NCBI GenBank assembly: GCA_049301135.1
Contig: JBAQKP010000036.1
Span: 1 to 14,392 of the forward strand
DNA length: 14,392 nucleotides
Origin: JAYXXU01 sp049301135
Lineage (GTDB): Bacteria > Pseudomonadota > Gammaproteobacteria > Pseudomonadales > Moraxellaceae
Direction: 5' to 3'
Positions within the stretch are counted from its first letter, which is position 1. Each line of letters opens with the position of its first letter. Of the stretch, positions 7,548-13,445 are shown in pieces. The translations under genes were made by a program, and so were the position numbers. Under the pieces are notes generated by a model. It had not been told where the DNA came from. It saw only the letters and a program-made list of their open reading frames with translations, and did no database searches.

Positions 7548-8131
7548 GCTGCCGCTGGCGGGCGCTGATGGAGTGGCGGGATGATGTCAATACAGCGTGA
7601 TTCACTGGGTTGCAAGTGATCCAGTCGATACTGCCCAATCGCCACCCGCACCAGGCGTAAAGTAGGGCAGCCAATCGCTGCGGTCATGCGCCGCACCTGC
7701 CGATTACGACCTTCCCGAATGGCGATCTCTAGCCAGCAGGTTGGGATGCTCAGGCGCACCCGAATCGGTGGTTGGCGTGGCCAGAGATTCGGCTCAGGCA
7801 GCAGACTAGCGCGTGCCGGTCGGGTCATGCCATCTTTGAGTAAGACGCCTTGGCGCAGTTGTGCTAATTGCTGTTCACTGGGAATGCCTTCGACTTGTGC
7901 CCAGTAGATTTTTTCTTGTTTATGTTGTGGATCAGTCAGTTGTGCGTTCAACTGTCCATCATCGGTCAGCAATAATAACCCTTCAGAATCGCGATCTAAG
8001 CGACCGGCGACCCGTAGGCTTTTATCGTCGATAAAGTCACTCAGCGTCAGTCGATCACCGTCAGGACGAAATTGGGTCAGCACATCATACGGCTTATTGA
8101 ACAACACGACTTTGGGCATGATCAGACTCAT
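7379..8131 (-). CDS. rluE: RluE-like rRNA large subunit pseudouridine synthase
   Basis: A 250-residue RsuA/RluE-family enzyme that isomerises a uridine of 23S rRNA. The conserved start VVLFNKPYDVLTQF is followed by AGRLDRDSEGLLLLTDDG, with catalytic Asp46, then EKIYWAQVEG, IREGRNRQVRRMTAAIGCPTLRLVRVAIG, and the C-terminal end of the fold near YRLDHLQPSESRCIDI (about residue 186). No S4 domain is present, as expected for RluE. The following ~60 residues are Arg/Ser/Ala-rich without family similarity; the last ~56 are encoded antisense to the 3' end of the FadD-like gene. The ATG at 8131 has no good ribosome site; the ATG at 8119 (MPKVVLF, weak TGAG 7 nt upstream) may be the true start. Assignment to RluE rather than another RsuA-family member is from recalled sequence. 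Confidence 0.87.
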   Translation of the reverse strand: MSLIMPKVVLFNKPYDVLTQFRPDGDRLTLSDFIDDKSLRVAGRLDRDSEGLLLLTDDGQLNAQLTDPQHKQEKIYWAQVEGIPSEQQLAQLRQGVLLKDGMTRPARASLLPEPNLWPRQPPIRVRLSIPTCWLEIAIREGRNRQVRRMTAAIGCPTLRLVRVAIGQYRLDHLQPSESRCIDIIPPLHQRPPAAAQRSGRSTGSADLSSDRSPRISAEAVAAKAGGLDASSRNRSRSKRRINLPITPRGK

Positions 8132-8148
8132 TCAAGCATCATGTGTAA

Positions 8149-8162
8149 AAATACATGTATTT
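8149..8162. promoter_or_regulatory. 14-bp perfect palindrome between rluE and icd
   Basis: AAATACATGTATTT is a perfect dyad located 18 bp upstream of the rluE-like start and 120 bp upstream of the icd start, in the divergent promoter region. It has the form of a dimeric regulator operator. No regulator can be named from the sequence. Confidence 0.45.
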
Positions 8163-8282
8163 GGTATCTAAATCACGAAACGGCCGAATATTGTTTAACA
8201 TAGCCGTGAGGTTGTGACTTGGTCTGAACGATCGACAGCAACAGTTAACGTCTTGCATATACAAAAAGGGAGCACCTGTACA

Positions 8283-9539
8283 ATGGGTTATCAGAAGATC
8301 GTGGTTCCGGCGGATGGCGACAAAATCACCGTAAATGCCGACCTATCACTGAACGTCCCCAATCATCCGATCATTCCGTTTATTGAAGGCGATGGTATCG
8401 GTGTCGATATCACTCCTGTGATGAAAGATGTGGTTGATGCGGCAGTATTAAAAGCTTATGGCGGTAAGCGCGCGATTGTGTGGATGGAAGTGTATTGCGG
8501 CGAAAAAGCCGACAAAATCTACGGCACATACATGCCAGAAGAAACCTTCGAAGCACTGCGCGAATATATCATCAGCATCAAAGGCCCGCTGACCACCCCA
8601 GTCGGTGGTGGTATGCGCTCACTCAACGTCGCGATGCGGCAAGAGCTTGATCTGTATGTCTGCGTGCGTCCGGTGCGCTGGTTTGAAGGTGTGCCGAGTC
8701 CAGTGCATCATCCTGAATTGACCGACATGGTGATTTTCCGTGAAAACTCGGAAGACATCTACGCCGGTATCGAGTGGAAAGCCGACTCGCCAGAAGCGAT
8801 TAAAGTCATCAAGTTCTTGAAAGAAGAAATGGGTGTGACCAAAATCCGTTTCGATCAAGGCTGTGGCATCGGTATCAAGCCAGTATCGAAAGAAGGCACA
8901 CAACGTCTGGTGCGTAAAGCGATTCAGTTTGCCATCGACAATGACAAGCCAAGCGTGACCCTCGTGCACAAAGGCAACATCATGAAGTACACCGAAGGTG
9001 CCTTCAAAGAATGGGGCTACGAGCTGGCGATGGAGCGTTTTGGCGGTGAGCTGATCGACGGTGGCCCGTGGTGCAAAATCAAAAACCCACGCACTGGCGC
9101 AGACATCATCATCAAAGACGTGATTGCAGATGCGTTCTTGCAACAGATTCTGATGCGTCCGGCTGATTACTCGGTGATTGCGACCTTGAACCTGAACGGT
9201 GACTATATTTCTGACGCACTGGCGGCAGAAGTCGGCGGGATCGGGATTGCACCGGGTGCAAACATCGGTGGCGCGATTGCGGTCTATGAAGCGACGCACG
9301 GTACAGCACCGAAGTACGCCGGTCAGGACAAAGTCAACCCTGGTTCGATCATCCTGTCCGCTGAAATGATGCTGCGTGACATGGGCTGGATCGAAGCTGC
9401 TGACATGATTATTGCAGGTATGAGCGGTGCGATTGCCGCCAAGACCGTGACCTACGACTTTGAGCGGCTAATGCCAGATGCGACGCTGCTGCGTTGTTCA
9501 GAGTTTGGTCAGGCGATCATCGCGCACATGGATAACTAA
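8283..9539 (+). CDS. icd: NADP-dependent isocitrate dehydrogenase, homodimeric
   Basis: A 418-residue cytoplasmic TCA-cycle enzyme converting isocitrate to 2-oxoglutarate with NADPH formation. It aligns with E. coli Icd (416 aa) in register. Ser113 in GGGMRSLN, the substrate-binding residue that is phosphorylated by AceK in enterobacteria, is present. The NADP determinants Lys344 and Tyr345 (HGTAPKY) and Tyr391 and Arg395 (TYDFERL) are intact, so NADP rather than NAD specificity is expected. Substrate arginines lie in RQELDLYVCVRPVRW. The start is ATG 8283, with GGGAG at 8268-8272; a GTG at 8214 in frame adds residues with no family counterpart. It is divergent from the rluE-like gene and ends in its own terminator. 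Confidence 0.97.
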   Translation: MGYQKIVVPADGDKITVNADLSLNVPNHPIIPFIEGDGIGVDITPVMKDVVDAAVLKAYGGKRAIVWMEVYCGEKADKIYGTYMPEETFEALREYIISIKGPLTTPVGGGMRSLNVAMRQELDLYVCVRPVRWFEGVPSPVHHPELTDMVIFRENSEDIYAGIEWKADSPEAIKVIKFLKEEMGVTKIRFDQGCGIGIKPVSKEGTQRLVRKAIQFAIDNDKPSVTLVHKGNIMKYTEGAFKEWGYELAMERFGGELIDGGPWCKIKNPRTGADIIIKDVIADAFLQQILMRPADYSVIATLNLNGDYISDALAAEVGGIGIAPGANIGGAIAVYEATHGTAPKYAGQDKVNPGSIILSAEMMLRDMGWIEAADMIIAGMSGAIAAKTVTYDFERLMPDATLLRCSEFGQAIIAHMDN

Positions 9540-9579
9540 ACGACAGATAGGCGCAGATATTGCGTCATCAGCTCAACCC

Positions 9580-9606
9580 AAAAAGCCAGACTCGTTCTGG
9601 CTTTTT
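9580..9606 (+). terminator. rho-independent terminator of icd
   Basis: AAAAAGCCAGA (9580-9590) and TCTGGCTTTTT (9596-9606) form an 11-bp perfect stem with the 5-nt loop CTCGT, ending in a T run, 40 nt after the icd stop codon. Confidence 0.93.
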
Positions 9607-9727
9607 GCTGCGCTAAAATTTAACGCATAAACCCTGAAAAGCACGCTTTGACCTACACAAGTTGCAAGAATTTTGCTGATAAACCGCGTTACACTAGCGC
9701 CGATTTTGATTGCCATAGACTGCTGCC

Positions 9728-11059
9728 ATGACTGAACCCCTGTTATCGTCAACCTCAAACGCCGCGCTATTTCATGCTGCCAGTCAGCATATTCCTGGTG
9801 GGGTCAATTCACCCGTGCGTGCCTTTAAAGGTGTCGGCGGGATACCCGTGTTTGTGACCAAGGCAAAGGGTGCATATTTGTTCGATGCCGCCGGTAAGCG
9901 TTATATCGACTATATTGGCTCATGGGGGCCGATGATTTTGGGGCATGCCCATCCAGACGTGATCACTGCTGTACAAGAAGCTGCCGCCGATGGTTTGAGT
10001 TTTGGTGCGCCAACGCCATCAGAAACTACCGTAGCCGACCGGATCTGCGAGTTGATGCCATCGATGCAGATGGTGCGGATGACCAGTTCCGGCACGGAAG
10101 CCTGTATGAGCGCGATTCGCTTGGCACGCGGCTATACCGGCCGTGACAAAATTATCAAGTTTGAAGGCTGCTATCATGGTCACGCCGATTCACTGCTGGT
10201 CAAAGCCGGTTCAGGCATGTTGACCCTCGGCGTACCGACCTCGCTGGGTGTGCCAAAAGATCTGGCGCAGCATACGCTGACGCTACCGTTTAATGATATT
10301 GATGCGGTCAAAGCCTGCTTTGCCGAATATGCCGACCAGATTGCCTGTGTGATCGTTGAACCAGTCGCCGGTAACATGAACTTGGTGTTGCCGATCAAGG
10401 GTTTCCTCGAAACCTTGCGCGAGCAATGCACAGCAGCCGGTGCGGTGCTGATTTTTGATGAAGTGATGACCGGTTTTCGGGTTGCACTGGGTGGGGCGCA
10501 GGCGCATTATGGCGTCACTCCAGATTTGACCACACTGGGTAAAATCATCGGTGCAGGTCTGCCAGTCGGTGCATTTGGTGGTAAGCGTGAGATCATGCAG
10601 TGTATCGCGCCGCTCGGTGGCGTGTATCAAGCGGGGACGTTGTCTGGTAATCCGCTGGCCATGCGCGCGGGTATCGCGATGTTGAAGTTGATCAGTCAGG
10701 ACGGTTTTTATGCGGGCTTAACTGCAAAATTGCATTATCTGCTTGGCAGTCTGAAGGCATTGGCCGACGATATTGGTATTCCGATGCAAGTACAGCAAGC
10801 CGGTGGTATGTTCGGAATTTATTTTACTGAGCAGACTGATTTGTCCAGCTATGAGGTGATGACCCAGTGTGACGTGGCGGCGTTTCGTGAGTTTTTTCAT
10901 GGCATGCTCAAGCGCGGTGTCTATCTGGCGCCATCGGCGTTTGAGGCGGGTTTTATTTCGAGTGCGCACAGTCAGGCCGATCTGGACGAAACACTCGAAG
11001 CCGCCAGCGATACCTTGCGCGAGATGAAGGCCGGTATCGCACAATTTATCGCGGATTGA
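9728..11059 (+). CDS. hemL: glutamate-1-semialdehyde 2,1-aminomutase
   Basis: A 443-residue PLP enzyme of the C5 pathway, turning glutamate-1-semialdehyde into 5-aminolevulinate, the first committed haem/tetrapyrrole precursor. Family marks: HIPGGVNSPVRAFKGVGG near the N-terminus, IDYIGSWGPMILGHAHP, the phosphate-binding SSGTEACMSAIRLARG, YHGHADSLLVKAGSG, FDEVMTGFR with the PLP-contacting Asp, and the Schiff-base lysine Lys272 in TLGKIIGAGLPVGAFGG. The usual length is about 426 residues. The ATG at 9728 is the only start that preserves the N-terminus; there is no strong ribosome site before it. It stands between the icd terminator and the convergent lipase foldase gene, whose stop codon is only 19 nt away, so the two transcripts probably overlap. 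Confidence 0.97.
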   Translation: MTEPLLSSTSNAALFHAASQHIPGGVNSPVRAFKGVGGIPVFVTKAKGAYLFDAAGKRYIDYIGSWGPMILGHAHPDVITAVQEAAADGLSFGAPTPSETTVADRICELMPSMQMVRMTSSGTEACMSAIRLARGYTGRDKIIKFEGCYHGHADSLLVKAGSGMLTLGVPTSLGVPKDLAQHTLTLPFNDIDAVKACFAEYADQIACVIVEPVAGNMNLVLPIKGFLETLREQCTAAGAVLIFDEVMTGFRVALGGAQAHYGVTPDLTTLGKIIGAGLPVGAFGGKREIMQCIAPLGGVYQAGTLSGNPLAMRAGIAMLKLISQDGFYAGLTAKLHYLLGSLKALADDIGIPMQVQQAGGMFGIYFTEQTDLSSYEVMTQCDVAAFREFFHGMLKRGVYLAPSAFEAGFISSAHSQADLDETLEAASDTLREMKAGIAQFIAD

Positions 11060-11078
11060 GCCTGTGCTTGCCGAGAGT

Positions 11079-12158
11079 TTATGGCGACGGAGACACCGGC
11101 GGCTGCATTTTTTGTGCCGCCATTTGCTCAAAGGCGGGCAAGCGCAATTGCTCTGCTTCATTAAAGCCCTGCTGACGGCGTAAACTGATTACCATCAGTT
11201 GCTTTTGCTCAACGCTCCACTGCGGGTTGTTGTTGATTTTATTGTACTCTTGTAGATAAGCATCGACCCGCTGTTGCCATTGCTGATTGTCTTGATCGAG
11301 GGCTTCGAGCCGTCCGGTCGCTTCGATACCGACTAGATTGAGGCGGATTTGTCGCAGTTCGGCGGCAGAGCCGTTGCGGGCTTTCCATTCGGCAGTCTGT
11401 TGTTCTAAGTTTTGGTATTGCCCCGCCGCTTGCATGGCATCCCGCAAGTGCTCAGGCAGTTTTTCTAACAAATCGGCAGTTTTCTGGGTTTTTTCGGTGC
11501 TGCTCAGTTGCGGATTATTGGCGATTTTCAGCGATTCGAGCGTGTATTGATCGTAGGCATCGTCGTCACCAAAGAATGCTTGAATGGTTTTGGTATCAAA
11601 GAACTGCTGGCGCAAGCGCCGTTCAGCGGCTTTTTGGGCGGCGATGGCGTCAAGGTCGATTTGATCGGCTGGTTTGCCACCGGCTTCTGGCACATCGCGT
11701 AACGCAGCACGGTAGGCGATATACTGGTCAAATAGTGCAACGGCTTGGCTTTGGGCGGGTTCTGGCGTGCGATATCGGATATAGGCTTTCACTCGCTGAA
11801 CAATCGTTGGTAACGACTCTTCGCCAACTGTTGCTAAAAAATAATCAAATAAATCGCGTAGACGGCGCGTGACGTATAAGTTTTTGTTTTCATCAATCAG
11901 GATTTCACCATCGACCTCTGTCCCTGTGAGTGAGGCGGGCAGTTGCTCTAAGCCAGTTTGAAACAGTGGCATGACACTATTGCTGGCGGTTGTGGTGGGA
12001 TTGGTCGCGAATGAGTCATTTGGACTGCCAGCGGCTGGGCTGACCTGCGCCATCGTGTCACTGACTGCACTTTGGTCGCTGTTGGGTTTGAGCCAGATGA
12101 TCAGGCCGATCACCATAAGGCTGATGCCGATTAATAACACAAGCATGATGTTTTTCAT
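11079..12158 (-). CDS. lifO: lipase-specific foldase (lipase chaperone, Lif/LipB family)
   Basis: A 359-residue inner-membrane-anchored steric chaperone that folds secreted family I lipases in the periplasm before type II export. Residues about 3-22 (NIMLVLLIGISLMVIGLIIW) form the single N-terminal anchor, then comes a Ser/Thr/Asn/Pro-rich linker. The conserved head is SLTGTEVDGEI followed by RLRDLFDYFLATVGEE, the RxxFDY foldase motif. The rest is long alpha-helices, as in the horseshoe that grips the lipase, ending in a Pro-rich tail. The start at 12158 matches the usual foldase N-terminus directly before the anchor but has AAGGA at a long 13 nt spacing. An in-frame ATG at 12200 adds 14 residues (373 aa); its GAGG is 4 nt away and both lie in a hairpin. 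The gene follows the complete lipase in a probable operon. Confidence 0.93.
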   Translation of the reverse strand: MKNIMLVLLIGISLMVIGLIIWLKPNSDQSAVSDTMAQVSPAAGSPNDSFATNPTTTASNSVMPLFQTGLEQLPASLTGTEVDGEILIDENKNLYVTRRLRDLFDYFLATVGEESLPTIVQRVKAYIRYRTPEPAQSQAVALFDQYIAYRAALRDVPEAGGKPADQIDLDAIAAQKAAERRLRQQFFDTKTIQAFFGDDDAYDQYTLESLKIANNPQLSSTEKTQKTADLLEKLPEHLRDAMQAAGQYQNLEQQTAEWKARNGSAAELRQIRLNLVGIEATGRLEALDQDNQQWQQRVDAYLQEYNKINNNPQWSVEQKQLMVISLRRQQGFNEAEQLRLPAFEQMAAQKMQPPVSPSP

Positions 12159-12194
12159 GGGTACAGCGCGTTCCTTGTGCGGTGGTTTAGTGTG

Positions 12195-12227
12195 TGCCAT
12201 CAGACCTCAGCCTGAGTTCTGATGGCA
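12195..12227 (-). promoter_or_regulatory. long hairpin in the lipase-foldase intergenic gap
   Basis: TGCCATCAGA (12195-12204) pairs perfectly with TCTGATGGCA (12218-12227). After one mismatch the stem continues as CTCA (12206-12209) with TGAG (12213-12216), leaving a 3-nt loop: 14 bp in all. On the transcript it begins 10 nt after the lipase stop and contains the upstream candidate foldase ATG (12200) and its GAGG. No T run follows, so it is not an intrinsic terminator. A role in mRNA stability or in holding down foldase translation is inference. Confidence 0.7.
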
Positions 12228-12237
12228 GATAGATCAA

Positions 12238-13221
12238 TTATAAGCTGGCGGTTTTGAGGCGGTTGGCGTGCTGCCGAAACACTGCGACCGGATTAGTTTC
12301 GAGTAAGCTGACCAAGCCGAACAGATGGTTGACTTCATCGAGGTGATTCATCCGATAGTTATCGCGAATCACCGTGCCAAAGCGACTGCTACAACTGCCG
12401 ACCAAGCCGTCGTTACTCTCACCGAGGAAGGCCAGATTGGTGGCAGCAAGCGCAGCATCCGACAGGTCAAGCGGGTTAGTCAGTGGACGGCCACCACTCC
12501 ATGAGTAGAAGCGAACGCCGTTCTGTTGCGCGACACCGACACCACACGCCGTTGGCGGTAGCCCGACTGGAAAGCGCGCGTTAAAGGCGGCAGAGCCTTT
12601 GGTGGTCAGCGAGTCTAAGCCTTCCAGTGAGTCTTGTGAGTATTGACCGCCGCCGGACAGCAGCGCGATCATGCTACCAAGTCCATTCACAACAGTCGAA
12701 AATACTGGCGCGAGTAACTTGGTGCGATCCGCATCGGCTACCCCGCGTACCAGATCAGCGACCGGTGTGCCCTTATGCGGTGAGGCAACCGCCGTCACAG
12801 ATGCAACATATTGCGGTGCAACCCCCAGTATATAACGGACGGATTGGCCGCCGTGGCTGTGACCGATCAGATTGACTTTGCCGGTTGGGGTGAGTGCAGC
12901 AATCACCTGAACTTGCCGCAAAAGTTGCTCGCCACGCACATCAGATGACTCGAATGATGACACTTTGGTGCTATACACCGTTGCACCGTTCTTGGCGAGA
13001 TCTTCAGGAATCCCATACCAACTGCTGATCGGCCCAATACTGTTAAAAGCAGCCATACCATGCGCCAAGACAATCGGATGCTTGGTTTGCGCATAGGTTG
13101 AGCTGCTATTGACTGAACCAGCGGATACACAGCCAGTATTGGTTGCACAGTTGTAGTATTGGGCAGCAGATGCGGACAACGACAGGGTCGATGCCGCGAT
13201 TACGGTAAAAAAGCCTTTCAT
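12238..13221 (-). CDS. lipA: secreted triacylglycerol lipase, family I.1-like (complete)
   Basis: A 327-residue exported lipase closely resembling Pseudomonas aeruginosa LipA. Start: ATG 13221 with GAGGAG (13233-13228) 6 nt upstream; the TTG at 13227 is not needed. Signal peptide residues 1-19 or 20 (SASA/AQ). The oxyanion segment is HPIVLAHGM. The catalytic triad is Ser122 in GHSHGG, Asp271 in SNDGLVG and His293 in RMNHLDEVN. The two cysteines in TACGVG and VGSCSS match the single disulfide of family I lipases. The C-terminus ANRLKTASL matches the family. An extra pair, Cys25 and Cys31 (YYNCATNTGC), lies just after the signal peptide and is absent from the P. aeruginosa enzyme as recalled. 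The foldase gene follows directly. Export by Sec and type II secretion is inferred from the family. Confidence 0.95.
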   Translation of the reverse strand: MKGFFTVIAASTLSLSASAAQYYNCATNTGCVSAGSVNSSSTYAQTKHPIVLAHGMAAFNSIGPISSWYGIPEDLAKNGATVYSTKVSSFESSDVRGEQLLRQVQVIAALTPTGKVNLIGHSHGGQSVRYILGVAPQYVASVTAVASPHKGTPVADLVRGVADADRTKLLAPVFSTVVNGLGSMIALLSGGGQYSQDSLEGLDSLTTKGSAAFNARFPVGLPPTACGVGVAQQNGVRFYSWSGGRPLTNPLDLSDAALAATNLAFLGESNDGLVGSCSSRFGTVIRDNYRMNHLDEVNHLFGLVSLLETNPVAVFRQHANRLKTASL

Positions 13222-13258
13222 TATCAACTCCTCACGAGTTTGTTTTGGGGGTGTTATG

Positions 13259-13275
13259 GTGTGAGTACATCACAC
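13259..13275. promoter_or_regulatory. inverted repeat GTGTGA-N5-TCACAC upstream of the complete lipase gene
   Basis: Perfect 6-bp arms GTGTGA (13259-13264) and TCACAC (13270-13275) are separated by GTACA, 38-54 bp upstream of the lipase ATG. It looks like a CRP/Vfr site (TGTGA-N6-TCACA), but its spacer is one base short. It may bind a related regulator or form an mRNA leader hairpin. Confidence 0.45.
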
Positions 13276-13277
13276 TA

Positions 13278-13289
13278 TTGTTGCAACAA
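13278..13289. promoter_or_regulatory. 12-bp perfect palindrome TTGTTGCAACAA
   Basis: Perfect dyad 57-68 bp upstream of the complete lipase start, 2 bp from the GTGTGA-N5-TCACAC repeat. A possible operator; no regulator can be assigned. Confidence 0.4.
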
Positions 13290-13310
13290 ACGGGTGGTTT
13301 ATTACCAAAA

Positions 13311-13324
13311 TGATGAAATCATCA
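13311..13324. promoter_or_regulatory. inverted repeat TGATGA-AA-TCATCA
   Basis: Perfect 6-bp arms with a 2-bp centre, about 90 bp upstream of the complete lipase start. One of several dyads packed into the inter-lipase spacer; function unknown. Confidence 0.35.
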
Positions 13325-13339
13325 CGCGTGCTGCAACTT

Positions 13340-13355
13340 GACAATCTATATTGTC
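13340..13355. promoter_or_regulatory. inverted repeat GACAAT-CTAT-ATTGTC
   Basis: Perfect 6-bp arms around a 4-bp centre, about 120 bp upstream of the complete lipase start. On the minus strand it includes TAGATT with TTGCCT 17 nt upstream, a weak promoter possibility (4/6 at each hexamer). Confidence 0.35.
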
Positions 13356-13402
13356 TTCTTGCGTGAGGCAATTGGTTTGATCGGCTATACGTCGGAAACG
13401 CT

Positions 13403-13430
13403 CGTATGCCAAGCGGCTGCTTGGCACACG
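13403..13430 (-). other. stem-loop after the first lipase gene
   Basis: TGCCAAGC (13407-13414) and GCTTGGCA (13419-13426) form an 8-bp perfect stem with a 4-nt loop; CGT/ACG pairs extend it after one mismatch. On the minus strand it begins 15 nt after the first lipase's stop codon. No T run follows, so it is not a standard terminator; it may protect the 3' end of that lipase mRNA or act with Rho. Confidence 0.5.
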
Positions 13431-13445
13431 AATACTGCTACCAGA

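Noticed and set aside
8214..8282. 23-residue N-terminal extension of icd from GTG 8214
   Set aside because: The ATG at 8283 has a good ribosome site and brings Ser113, Lys344 and Tyr391 into exact register with E. coli Icd.
8619..9299. 226-codon open frame on the minus strand inside icd
   Set aside because: It is exactly antisense to a highly conserved icd, has no ribosome site or recognisable domain, and is explained by icd codon bias.
11098..11121. GGCGGC/GCCGCC hairpin as a hemL terminator
   Set aside because: It has a 12-nt loop and only three T residues after the stem, and it lies inside the foldase coding end.
13338..13366. Perfect TTGACA on the plus strand, suggesting a promoter
   Set aside because: No -10-like hexamer occurs 16-18 nt downstream and no plus-strand gene follows.
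13421..13439. TTGGCACACGAATACTGCT as a sigma54 promoter (known for Pseudomonas lipA)
   Set aside because: The GG and GC elements are 14 nt apart instead of 12, and it points away from the lipase genes.
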